NCBI RefSeq assembly: GCF_001418015.1
Contig: NZ_LIQG01000031.1
Span: forward strand, 1 to 61,147
Direction: 5' to 3'
Length of the DNA stretch: 61,147 bases
Source: Lacinutrix mariniflava
Lineage (GTDB): Bacteria > Bacteroidota > Bacteroidia > Flavobacteriales > Flavobacteriaceae
Shown here: positions 42,660 to 51,300 of the stretch, piece by piece
Layout: each line of letters starts with the position of its first letter
Numbering within the stretch: position 1 is the stretch's first letter
Notes under the pieces: model-generated
What the model saw: the letters and a program-made list of their open reading frames with translations, nothing else
The model's database searches: none
Told to the model about the DNA's origin: nothing
Made by a program: the position numbers and the translations under genes

Positions 42660-44171
42660 ATGGATATTTTTAAAAAGACGAGTAATGTTTTTAAAATACT
42701 TTCTGAAGCCATTTCAGAAGGTATTGTTGTAGTAAATAGTAAACAGGTTATTGTTGCTACCAATAGGTTTTCAGATGGTTTGTTTGATTATGAAGAAGAT
42801 GAACTTATAGGTCAACCATTAGAAGTCTTAATCCCTAAAAAATACCATCATAATCATCCGAAGTACGTAGATTCTTTTATGGAGAATAGTGGGAAACGTA
42901 AAATGGGACATGGTAGAGATTTATACGGACTAAGAAAAGATGGCTCTACATTTCCAGTAGAAGTTGGTTTGAATCCTTTCTCTATTTATGATAATGACTA
43001 CGTAATGGCTCTAGTAATTGATATTACAGTGCGTAAAAAAGCAGAAGAAGAGCTAAAACATTGGGCTAATATTTTTAATGAATCTTTAAATGAAATTTTC
43101 ATATTCGATGCTGTAACATTAAAGTTTTTAAATGTAAATGCGGGCGCTTTAAGTAATCTAGGATATAGTCTTGAAGAGTTAAGGGAGATGACACCTATAG
43201 ATATTAAACCAAATTATAATAAAGAACAATTTGTTAGTGCTATTAAGCCTTTGTTGCAAGGTTATAAAAAGAAAATAAAATTTAATACTGTTCATCAAAG
43301 AAAGGATGGTAGTGAATATCCTGTAGAGGTACATTTGCAATATTCGCGTTATGGAGGAGGTGATACTTTAGTGGCGATAATAATTGATATTACAGAACGT
43401 GCTAATTATACCGAAAAATTAGAAAAAACAGTAGAATTGCGTACGTTGCAATTAAAAGAGGCACTACATAAAGAAAAGGAGCTCAATGAGCTTAAAACTA
43501 AGTTTCTATCTTTAGTGTCTCACGAGTTTAAAACACCTTTAAGTGCTATTATGACGTCTTCTGCGTTAATTGGTAAGTATGCCAAAGATGAACAACAAGA
43601 TAAGCGCCAAAGACATGTAAATACAATTCAAAATAAGGTTAAATATCTTAATAATATTATTAACGATTTTTTATCTATAGAGCGACTTGAAAGTGGTAAA
43701 ATAAATTATAAATATTCGCAATTCTCATTAAGCAAGGTCGTTAATGAAGTTATTTACGATGCTAATATGTTGTTGAAAGAAGGGCAAATTATAGTTTATC
43801 CAGAAGATATCGATGACATTGTTATAGATTTCGATGAGAAAATACTTGAGCTTATGCTCAATAATTTAATAAATAATGCGATTAAATATTCTCCAGAACA
43901 TTCAAAAATAGAAGTTAAGGCTTGGGTTGATAAAGAAGTGATTAAAATTAAAATTATCGACTCTGGAATTGGTGTTCCAGAAAAAGAACAAAAATATTTA
44001 TTTAATAGATATTTTAGAGCAGAGAATGCTGTGTTGTTACAAGGCACAGGTATTGGTTTAAATATAGTAAAAAGCCACTTAGAAAATCTTGGAGGTACTA
44101 TTACCTTTACTAGTAAAGAAAATATAGGAAGTACTTTTACGGTAACCATTCCTGTAAAAATTATAAAGTAA
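42660..44171 (+). CDS. PAS-PAS sensor histidine kinase, FixL-like first PAS domain
   Basis: A 503-residue soluble kinase from the ATG at 42660 (MDIFKKTSNV); an earlier frame start at 42591 would lie upstream of the operator and promoter. PAS1 covers about residues 12-125. It aligns without gaps to the haem PAS of FixL over YHHNHPKY to GRDLYGLRKDG, with H66 at the place of the proximal haem His (FixL His200) and R86 at the place of Arg220. PAS2 is at about 135-245, followed by a coiled linker. The H box is LVSHEFKTPLS (H288), and the ATP-binding domain has NLINNAIKYS, DSGIGVPE and GTGIGLNIV. There is no membrane segment. It is 4 nt from the response regulator gene. Confidence 0.92.
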   Translation: MDIFKKTSNVFKILSEAISEGIVVVNSKQVIVATNRFSDGLFDYEEDELIGQPLEVLIPKKYHHNHPKYVDSFMENSGKRKMGHGRDLYGLRKDGSTFPVEVGLNPFSIYDNDYVMALVIDITVRKKAEEELKHWANIFNESLNEIFIFDAVTLKFLNVNAGALSNLGYSLEELREMTPIDIKPNYNKEQFVSAIKPLLQGYKKKIKFNTVHQRKDGSEYPVEVHLQYSRYGGGDTLVAIIIDITERANYTEKLEKTVELRTLQLKEALHKEKELNELKTKFLSLVSHEFKTPLSAIMTSSALIGKYAKDEQQDKRQRHVNTIQNKVKYLNNIINDFLSIERLESGKINYKYSQFSLSKVVNEVIYDANMLLKEGQIIVYPEDIDDIVIDFDEKILELMLNNLINNAIKYSPEHSKIEVKAWVDKEVIKIKIIDSGIGVPEKEQKYLFNRYFRAENAVLLQGTGIGLNIVKSHLENLGGTITFTSKENIGSTFTVTIPVKIIK

Positions 44172-44175
44172 AATT

Positions 44176-45231
44176 ATGCAAACGATATTATTAATTGAGG
44201 ATGATTTGGCATTACGTGAAAATACAGCAGAGCTTTTAGAGCTCTCAAATTATAACGTTATAATGGCTGCAAATGGTGCAATAGGAATTGAGAAGGCTAA
44301 ACAACATCTTCCAGATTTAATAGTCTGTGATATTATGATGCCAGAAACAGATGGTTACGGAGTGTTAAATGCTGTATCAACTCACGAGAAAACTATGCAC
44401 ATTCCATTTATATTTTTGTCTGCTATTACAGAGCATAAAGGTATAAGAAAAGGAATGGATTTAGGTGCAGACGATTATCTTACTAAGCCTTTTGAAGAAG
44501 AAGAATTGTTAAGTGCTATTGAGAGTCGATTAGCGAAATCGCAAATACTATTTAAAATGGTTTCTGAAAAGCCAGAAATTTCTAAAGTAGATAGTGAAGA
44601 GAATTTAATGAGTCTCAACGAGCTCAAGAATTTTTTTGATGATAATGGAACAGTAGAAAGCTATTTAAAAGGAGAAAGTGTTTATAAAGAAGGTGAGCAC
44701 TCAAACAAGGTCTATTTAATTATAAAAGGAGTTATAAAAAGTCATAGAATAGACGAGAGCGGAAAAGAATTAATTACCGCACTGCATAAGGCAGATGATT
44801 TTCTTGGTTTTACATCGTTTTTAGATAATGTGCCATATCAAGAATCGGCTACTGCTGTAGAAGATGTAGCGTTAACAGGTATTTCTAAACTAGTTTTAAA
44901 GGACGTTCTTGGTAAAAGTCAAAATGTGTCTATAGAACTTATGAATGTTTTAACCGAAAATATATCGGAAATTAAAGCGCAATTACTGCAAATGGCATAC
45001 AGTTCTGTTAGAAAAAAAACGGCACAAACAATCCTTCAGTTCGCTAAAGTTTTAAATAAAAAACCAGAAGAGGCTATTAAAATCTCACGATACGATTTAG
45101 CAAGTGTTGCCGGAATAGCAACAGAAAGTTTAATACGTACACTTTCAGGATTTAAAAAAGATAAACTCATTGAAATAGAAGGCAGGAATATTAAAATTAT
45201 TGATCTAGAAGCATTGGAAAATGTAGAGTAA
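44176..45231 (+). CDS. response regulator fused to a Crp/Fnr effector (REC-cNMP-HTH)
   Basis: A 351-residue protein. Residues 1-120 are a receiver domain with the acidic pair ED at 8-9, the phosphoacceptor D52 (IVCDIMMPETDG) and the lysine of DYLTKPF. After a linker comes a Crp-type cyclic nucleotide-binding fold (about 165-275; SVYKEGEHSNKVYLIIKGVI). It ends in a Crp winged helix (SRYDLASVAGIATESLIRTL) with the Glu-x3-Arg pair. This joins in one protein the parts played by FixJ and FixK in rhizobia. It is co-transcribed with the PAS kinase. The recognition helix closely matches that of the regulator at 36712. Confidence 0.92.
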   Translation: MQTILLIEDDLALRENTAELLELSNYNVIMAANGAIGIEKAKQHLPDLIVCDIMMPETDGYGVLNAVSTHEKTMHIPFIFLSAITEHKGIRKGMDLGADDYLTKPFEEEELLSAIESRLAKSQILFKMVSEKPEISKVDSEENLMSLNELKNFFDDNGTVESYLKGESVYKEGEHSNKVYLIIKGVIKSHRIDESGKELITALHKADDFLGFTSFLDNVPYQESATAVEDVALTGISKLVLKDVLGKSQNVSIELMNVLTENISEIKAQLLQMAYSSVRKKTAQTILQFAKVLNKKPEEAIKISRYDLASVAGIATESLIRTLSGFKKDKLIEIEGRNIKIIDLEALENVE

Positions 45232-45243
45232 TAAGAGGTTTAC

Positions 45244-45286
45244 TGATATTTATCATTATTTGTTTTAAAAGTGAGTAATACTTTTG
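45244..45286 (+). promoter_or_regulatory. FNR-type operator and -7 box of the usp cluster
   Basis: TGATATTTATCA (45244-45255) is centred 33 bp upstream of TACTTTTG (45279-45286), a full match to TAnnTTTG. The usp start codon (45326) is 39 nt beyond. Confidence 0.78.
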
Positions 45287-45325
45287 TTACACCATGTTCC
45301 TAAATATGTGGTAAAAGTATTAGTA

Positions 45326-46161
45326 ATGAAGAAAATTTTAATTCCAACAGATTTTTCAGAAAATGCATGGAATGCTACGCAATTTGCGTTAGCTTTTTTT
45401 AGAAACTATGACGTTAACTTTGTGTTGGCACATATAGAACACCCGGACATATTACCATCGGCATTCGAGACTTTAAGTAGTTACATAACAGGTGAGATGT
45501 TACCAACCAGCCAGGTTTATCAAGCGTTAGAAAATAATAAAAAAAAATGTTAGAGATGTCTTCATTAAAAGACTCTAATATTATAATAGATCATTTAGAA
45601 ACCAGTTTTAATGAGGGCTTAAAAGAGCTAATAAATACTCATGATATAGATTTAATTATCATGGGAACCCAAGGTTTTTCAGCAGATAAAAGTAAAATTA
45701 TTGGCACGCATGCGCAGTCTGTAATTACTAAGGTTAAATGCCCTGTTTTAGTAATACCGGAAAATGCTAGATTTTCTGTTCCTGTAAATATTGCATTTCC
45801 AACAGATTATAATTCCATTTATAAAAGTAAAGTTTTAGACACGCTAACAGCAATTACCAACCTACATAATTCTAGTATAAAAGTTATTAGAATTGTAAAC
45901 CCGAAAGTAGCTTTAACACAGACTCAATTTAAGAACAGAAGCTACTTAAAGGACTATTTTAAGGCTACCAATAGTAGTTTTCACAGAGTCAATCATTTAA
46001 ATTTTCAAGAAGGTTTGCAGGAGTTTATAGATTCTATGCATGTAGATATGGTTGCTATTATAGCCAAGAATCTTAATTTTTTCGAGATGCTTCTCTTTAA
46101 GCCATCTGTTGTTAAGATGAGTTATCATACTAAGATTCCATTTTTGGTTCTACATGAATAA
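45326..46161 (+). pseudogene. universal stress protein, frame broken at an A9 run
   Basis: From the ATG at 45326 (MKKILIPTDFSENAWNATQF) the frame ends after 75 residues at TGT TAG, directly behind an A9 run (45539-45547). The next frame (ATG at 45547) continues with the rest of a Usp protein, including MGTQGFSADKSKIIGTHAQ. One extra A would give an intact protein of about 280 residues, the same length as the two following paralogues. Sequencing error, phase variation or -1 slippage at A AAA AAA are all possible. It is the first gene under the operator at 45244. Confidence 0.7.
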
Positions 46162-46174
46162 CACTTTAATTTAC

Positions 46175-46217
46175 TGATATATATCATTTTAATTATCAAG
46201 TATCTGTTATAGCTTTG
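46175..46217 (+). promoter_or_regulatory. FNR-type operator and -7 box of the second usp gene
   Basis: TGATATATATCA (46175-46186), a perfect palindrome, is centred 33 bp upstream of TAGCTTTG (46210-46217). The start codon at 46247 is 29 nt beyond the box. Confidence 0.78.
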
Positions 46218-46246
46218 AGTATGTTAATTCTTACTTCTAAACCAAT

Positions 46247-47095
46247 ATGAAAAAGATACTTATTTCTACAGACTTTTCGGAAACAGCAACAAATGCAATT
46301 AAATATGCTTTAGAGTTATTTAAATACGATAAAAGTGACATTACTATAATCCATGCTTTTGCAGATGAAGTTTATGAGAATACAACTGAAATGTCCAGAG
46401 ATTATTTTGAAGAATACAAGGATGAAATTCAAGGAAATGTAAACAATAAATTACAAAAAGTAATTTTAGAAATACTTGAAATTTCACCTAATCCACGACA
46501 TGTGTACAACAGTCAATCAAAATTTGGAAGCATCGTAGATGTTATTAATGATTATGTGGATAGTGAAAACGTGGATGCCGTTGTTATGGGTACAAAAGGC
46601 AAAACAGACAATCCTAAAATAACCTTTGGTAGTAATACTGTAAAGGTAATTAAATATGTACAATGTCCTGTATTGGTGGTTCCGGCAACATATCACGATA
46701 TGCATCCTAAACATATATTATTTCCAACAGATTATATGCTTCCTTTTAAGCGTAGAGAACTTAAACTATTAAGTAGTTTGGCAATGCGTTATGTTTCTAC
46801 AATACAGATGGTGTATGTGTCTAAAACTAAACATTTATCGCATAGGCAGCTCGATAATCAAATGTTTTTAGATTCTGCTTTCGATAATAATAAGTTTAAA
46901 TTTTTGCAAATAGAAGCAGACAATATTACAGAAACTATTAATAATACCATTCAAGATCAAAATATAGACTTACTGGTTATGGTAAACCAAAGGCACTCGT
47001 ACCTTGAAGACTTACTTTACAATTCTACAATAGATAAAATAGGTCTAGAGATTAAAATTCCATTCCTGGTGCTTCAAAATTTACGCAGAGAATAA
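46247..47095 (+). CDS. universal stress protein, degenerate second domain
   Basis: A 282-residue two-domain Usp protein beginning MKKILISTDFSETATNAIKY. The first domain has the nucleotide pattern MGTKGKTDNPKITFGSNTVK. The second domain keeps the Usp fold (HILFPTDYMLPFKRRELKLL) but its glycine motif is gone; the place reads VMVNQRHSYLEDLLYNSTID. The protein may thus bind ATP in one half only. It has its own FNR-type promoter and is followed by a further usp gene after 17 nt. Confidence 0.9.
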   Translation: MKKILISTDFSETATNAIKYALELFKYDKSDITIIHAFADEVYENTTEMSRDYFEEYKDEIQGNVNNKLQKVILEILEISPNPRHVYNSQSKFGSIVDVINDYVDSENVDAVVMGTKGKTDNPKITFGSNTVKVIKYVQCPVLVVPATYHDMHPKHILFPTDYMLPFKRRELKLLSSLAMRYVSTIQMVYVSKTKHLSHRQLDNQMFLDSAFDNNKFKFLQIEADNITETINNTIQDQNIDLLVMVNQRHSYLEDLLYNSTIDKIGLEIKIPFLVLQNLRRE

Positions 47096-47112
47096 CTTCA
47101 AATACTAAAAAT

Positions 47113-47970
47113 ATGAAACGTATTTTATTACCAACAGATTTTTCGGATAACGCCTACAATGCTATTTCATACGCAGTACAGTTTTATAAAAATGTAGAAT
47201 GTAATTTTTTTATTCTTCACACATATACACCATCAATTGTAAGTTCTGGAAATATGTTAGATACTTATACTGCATTGAAAATTTACGAAATTGAAAAAGA
47301 AACTGCTAATTTAAAATTAAGAGCATTAGAAGCGTTAATTAATAAAGAATGGCCTAATAAAAAACATACATTTACTTCAATTTCGGCTTTTAACTTACTC
47401 ATTCTAGAGATGACAGAAATTATAAGCGAGAAGACTATAGACACGGTAATAATGGGAACCAAAGGTGCATCTGGAGTAAAAGAAGTGTTTTTAGGATCGC
47501 AAACTATGTATGCTATTAAAAAATTAAAATGTCCAGTAATTGTTGTACCGTCTAATTTTAAGTATCAAACGCCAAAGAATATACTATTTCCAACAGACTA
47601 TAAAGTAGAGAAATCTAATCGCTACTTAGAGCTTATTCGAGAGTTTTGCAAAGAGCACAATTCCAAATTACATTTTTTAAATGCCTATTATCATCTACCA
47701 TTAGAAGAAAAGCAGAAACGGACAAAAGTGTTTTTAGATGCTTTTTTTATAGACAATGCTCACGAGTTTTATATAGGAGAAGATCAAGATTTAATTGAAG
47801 TAATTGAGGCTTTCGAAACAAATAATAAAATTAATTTTTTAGTCATGATTCACAACAAACATAGCTTTTTTGAGAACTTATTATTTACACCAATCATTAA
47901 TAAAATGGTATATCATACTAGCGTGCCTTTTTTAGTTATTCCATCCGAAGAAAGAATGGTAAGCCTTTAG
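47113..47970 (+). CDS. universal stress protein, degenerate second domain
   Basis: A 285-residue paralogue of the preceding gene (MKRILLPTDFSDNAYNAISY). The first domain keeps MGTKGASGVKEVFLGSQTMY, whereas the second domain has MIHNKHSFFENLLFTPIINK where the ATP-binding glycines would be. No separate promoter is seen in the 17-nt gap, so it should be transcribed with the gene before it, from the operator at 46175. Confidence 0.9.
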   Translation: MKRILLPTDFSDNAYNAISYAVQFYKNVECNFFILHTYTPSIVSSGNMLDTYTALKIYEIEKETANLKLRALEALINKEWPNKKHTFTSISAFNLLILEMTEIISEKTIDTVIMGTKGASGVKEVFLGSQTMYAIKKLKCPVIVVPSNFKYQTPKNILFPTDYKVEKSNRYLELIREFCKEHNSKLHFLNAYYHLPLEEKQKRTKVFLDAFFIDNAHEFYIGEDQDLIEVIEAFETNNKINFLVMIHNKHSFFENLLFTPIINKMVYHTSVPFLVIPSEERMVSL

Positions 47971-48156
47971 TTAATTGATATAATCAAAAATTAGGACGAG
48001 CAAATTATCAAAGTTTTTGTAAAAGATGAAGGTTTGTCAATCGAAAATATCATAACCTATTGTAATGCAAAGGAGCAGAGGAGGGCATTACTTCTGATGT
48101 TGTTAAGAGTAAAATATATTTATAAGTAATTATTAATTTTAAAAGAACATAAAATT
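47971..48156 (+). other. intergenic gap with a possible gene remnant
   Basis: After a TTGATATAATCAA near-palindrome at about 47976, which lacks the N4 spacing of the other operators, an open stretch of about 45 codons without a start runs to a TAA near 48129 (reading ...KVFVKDEGLSIENII...). It may be the decayed end of a gene. I see no family match. Confidence 0.3.
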
Positions 48157-48600
48157 ATGAATACAGTACACACACATTTAAAATTCATCAAGTTTCATAG
48201 TCCAGAAGATCTCCATAAAGACACGCTTGCCTGTTTATCGCAGCTTCTTTTTAAAAGAGATGAATTAGATTTTTTAAATGAATTAATAAAGGAGTATACC
48301 TTAGATTTAATTTCAGAAAAAACTTTTGAAGAAGTTAAAGCTATTGCAACAGAGCTTGTTTTATTAGAGAAAGAATTAAAACCTTTACTTTTTAAAGTAG
48401 AGAATCATAAAAATAATCTGCAAACACTTTTAGATGCTGTTATTATGCCTAACGAATTACAAGATTATAAGGATGTGCACTATAAAATAATGTTTGAAAC
48501 TATTGCTTTTAATACAGAATTTAAAACACTAAAAAAACAAATTTATGCCATAATTAAAAAGGTAATGAAAGCGAATAAAAGTAAACGATTATTAAATTAA
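48157..48600 (+). CDS. hypothetical helical protein
   Basis: A 147-residue protein, helical throughout and rich in Leu, Lys and Glu, with likely coiled-coil segments (DELDFLNELIKEYTLDLISE, LLEKELKPLLFKVENHKNNL). There is no signal peptide. It is followed after 1 nt by a lipoprotein gene, so the two form an operon. Its place at the end of the usp cluster hints at stress, but no function can be named. Confidence 0.6.
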   Translation: MNTVHTHLKFIKFHSPEDLHKDTLACLSQLLFKRDELDFLNELIKEYTLDLISEKTFEEVKAIATELVLLEKELKPLLFKVENHKNNLQTLLDAVIMPNELQDYKDVHYKIMFETIAFNTEFKTLKKQIYAIIKKVMKANKSKRLLN

Positions 48601-48601
48601 T

Positions 48602-49246
48602 ATGAAGATGAATAAACTAATTACAACTGCATTTTTAATTATTATGTTTTGCTCTGGCTGCTCATCGAGTAGATTGGAAAATGAATATAAAAACCCAGAA
48701 ACTTATACTTTTGAAGCTAATAAAGTGCTAGTAATTGGTATGACAGCAGATATTGAATTGCGAAGAGGTTTTGAAAAAAATGTAGCTGAAGCTTTAGAGA
48801 AAAATAATATGATAGGAGTTAAAAGTATCGATTTTTTCGAGACATCTTTTACTAATAGAAAGCAAACAATAGAAGAGTTAAATGCTTTAGAATCTCAATT
48901 ATTAGAAGCTGGTTTCGAAGCGATAATATTAACTAAGGTAACAGGGCAAGAAACTAAAGTGGCTTTAATATCTATTTATGACGCTTTAGGAACAGGGCAA
49001 CACAAAACATTCGATAATTACTATTATGGAAATCAAAAATTGTTTTACAAAGAGGATCAAGAGCAGTATACAATTTATTTTACAGAAACTACATTGTATT
49101 GTATTTGTCCTGGTAAAGCACGAGAATTATTATGGCAAGGTAATATAGAAGTAACCAAATCTCCTAAAAGCAAAAGAAACATAAAAGATTTTACTAAAAC
49201 TTTAATTAAAAGTTTAAAAGAGAATAATCTACTTATAATGCAATAA
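48602..49246 (+). CDS. hypothetical lipoprotein
   Basis: A 214-residue lipoprotein (IIMFCSGCSSSRLE, Cys about residue 20). The mature part has an alternating strand-helix pattern: FEANKVLVIGMTADIELRRG, FEKNVAEALEKNNMIGVKSI, LLEAGFEAIILTKVTG. This resembles envelope lipoproteins of the DUF4136 or CsgG-like N-terminal kind, with a Rossmann-like fold that senses or assembles something in the periplasm, but I cannot place it. It is translationally linked to the gene before it. Confidence 0.6.
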   Translation: MKMNKLITTAFLIIMFCSGCSSSRLENEYKNPETYTFEANKVLVIGMTADIELRRGFEKNVAEALEKNNMIGVKSIDFFETSFTNRKQTIEELNALESQLLEAGFEAIILTKVTGQETKVALISIYDALGTGQHKTFDNYYYGNQKLFYKEDQEQYTIYFTETTLYCICPGKARELLWQGNIEVTKSPKSKRNIKDFTKTLIKSLKENNLLIMQ

Positions 49247-49868
49247 ATTTACGTTATTATTATTATTATTATCTATTTCAAATAAATAAAGGTAAGGTAG
49301 AATTGTAACTAATTTCGTTAGTTATAGAGCTATAAGGAAAGTCACTTTTTCATATCATTAAAAGTGAAATGATGTACTTCAAAAATTGCTTTTAAAAGAT
49401 TTTTATACACGGTTTTAGTATCTGGATAATTAGGAAAATTAATTTTAAAAACGTTAAGTTTTACTCGAAAAAAACAGAAAGAAAATCTAGTAATTCACCA
49501 GATACTTTCATAACAAATATTTTTTATTATTTCATAACTTTTTTAGAAAGGGTGTTGCTAATAACTCTAAAAATAGCTGCATTTTAAAATATGAATTTTT
49601 AAGTGTAATAATTTTTATTTACTAATAAATGCTAGTCTTTTTTATGTTACGATAATTGCTATTATCTACTTTTATAGTATTAATATTTAAGAAAATTAGC
49701 TGTAATTATATTAGACAAGTAGTGCTTTTGTAGTAAATAACGAGTTGTAAAATTCTTCATGTCCAAAAAAAGCATAATTCTACCTAGACAAAAACCATAC
49801 ATAGTGTTTTATCCGTTTTTTTTTATTTTTTTAAGTCTATATTTAAATTCTAACTAAAAAATTATAAA
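49247..49868. other. intergenic region of 622 nt
   Basis: No coding frame of note. It contains six tandem TTA units at 49254-49271, a TCATT...AATGA inverted repeat near 49354, and very AT-rich sequence. I see no tRNA, terminator or clear promoter match; the promoter of the sugar transporter must lie near its right end. Confidence 0.5.
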
Positions 49869-51245
49869 ATGAAAAAAAGTATTTTCTTACTTCTAGTTGC
49901 TGCTGTCTCTGCCTTAGGAGGTTTACTCTTTGGCTACGATACAGGCGTTATTAATGGAGCCCAATTCTACCTTACTCAACATTTTGATCTGAGTGATGCA
50001 TTAAAAGGGTGGGTTGTAGGTAGTGCTCTTTTGGGATGTTTTGTTGGAGCTATTGTAGCAGGACCTTTAAGTATTAAAATAGGAAGAAAATGGTCGTTAA
50101 TAATTTCTGCTATTCTATTTACATTTTCTGCTTACGGATCAGGGCTACCAGAACTATTCCCTCAATCGGTAAGTATGTTAGTCTTTTTTAGAATTTTGGG
50201 AGGATTGGGTATTGGTATAGCTTCAATGAATGCACCTATGTATATTGCCGAAATAGCGCCTTCTAATATTCGAGGTCGTATGGTAACTTACTACCAACTA
50301 GCTATTGTTATTGGCTTTTTTATAGTGTTTTTAGCAACGTATTATATTGGTAATAATTTAACTGTAGCGGAGAATATTGAGTTTGGATGGCGTCGTATGT
50401 TTTGGTCAGAATTAATACCTAGTGGATTATTTTTAATACTATTATTTTTTGTTCCAAAAAGCCCAAGGTGGCTAGCATTAAAAGGAAAGGATGAAGAGGC
50501 TTTAAAAGTCTTAAAACAAATTAATGAAGATGAGGTTGCCGAAAAAGAAATGATTCAAATAAAAAACTCTTTAAATAAAAAGAATGACGGTATTAAGGTT
50601 CGTTATTATTCAAAAGCTATTTTAGTTATTATCGCAATAGGCACAGTGCTTTCCATGTTGCAACAGTTTACTGGTATTAACGCCGTATTATACTATGGAG
50701 CAGATATCTTTGAGAAGGCATTAGGTTTTGGTAAGGAAGATGTTTTAGCACAGCAAATTCTGTTAGCATTTGTAAACTTAATATTTACTTTTGTAGCAAT
50801 GTTTACTGTCGATAAATTTGGAAGAAAACCATTATTATATATTGGCTCTATAGGAATGATTGTTGGTTTTTTACTGTTAGGCGTTACATTGCAACAGCAA
50901 AACGTTGGCATGTTATCTTTAATAGGCGTACTTATATTTATCGCTTCTTTTGCATTATCAATGGGACCGGTAGTTTGGGTGTTATTATCAGAAATGTTTC
51001 CTAACAAAATAAGAAGCGTTGCCATGTCAGTAGCAGTTGCTGCACAATGGGCAGCAAATTATGTTGTTTCTCAATCTTTTCCAATGGTAATGGGAAGTGA
51101 GACTAATAATAGTGCTCCTTGGAATGGATCTTTACCTTATTTTATATTCATAACATTTATATTGGTAATCGTTTTTGTTACCTATAAATTTATACCAGAA
51201 ACAAAAGGAAAATCTCTTGAAGAAATAGAAGGCTTCTGGAAATAA
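49869..51245 (+). CDS. sugar porter family MFS transporter
   Basis: A 458-residue, 12-helix sugar-proton symporter of the XylE/GalP/GLUT family. Family motifs are present: ALGGLLFGYDTGVINGA in helix 1, GRKWSLIISA in loop 2-3, RILGGLGIGIASMNAPMYIA, PSNIRGRMVTYYQLAI, PKSPRWLALKGK, QQFTGINAVLYYG in helix 7, DKFGRKPLLYIG and PETKGKSLEEIEGFW at the end. The substrate is probably a hexose or pentose. It stands alone with a terminator behind it. Confidence 0.94.
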   Translation: MKKSIFLLLVAAVSALGGLLFGYDTGVINGAQFYLTQHFDLSDALKGWVVGSALLGCFVGAIVAGPLSIKIGRKWSLIISAILFTFSAYGSGLPELFPQSVSMLVFFRILGGLGIGIASMNAPMYIAEIAPSNIRGRMVTYYQLAIVIGFFIVFLATYYIGNNLTVAENIEFGWRRMFWSELIPSGLFLILLFFVPKSPRWLALKGKDEEALKVLKQINEDEVAEKEMIQIKNSLNKKNDGIKVRYYSKAILVIIAIGTVLSMLQQFTGINAVLYYGADIFEKALGFGKEDVLAQQILLAFVNLIFTFVAMFTVDKFGRKPLLYIGSIGMIVGFLLLGVTLQQQNVGMLSLIGVLIFIASFALSMGPVVWVLLSEMFPNKIRSVAMSVAVAAQWAANYVVSQSFPMVMGSETNNSAPWNGSLPYFIFITFILVIVFVTYKFIPETKGKSLEEIEGFWK

Positions 51246-51270
51246 ATAGAATACCAGTAAAATTAAAAAA

Positions 51271-51300
51271 AAATCACAGCGAGAGTTGTGATTTTTTTTG
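51271..51300 (+). terminator. terminator of the sugar transporter gene
   Basis: AAAATCACA and TGTGATTTT pair around an 8-nt loop, followed by a T-run, 25 nt after the stop codon. Confidence 0.8.

Noticed and set aside
47976-47988. TTGATATAATCAA as a ninth FNR-type operator
   Set aside because: The half-sites are separated by three bases instead of four, and no TAnnTTTG box lies 33 bp downstream.
49354-49375. Operator or terminator at the TCATT...AATGA repeat
   Set aside because: Arms are short and AT-rich, with no T-run and no nearby promoter box; expected often by chance in such DNA.
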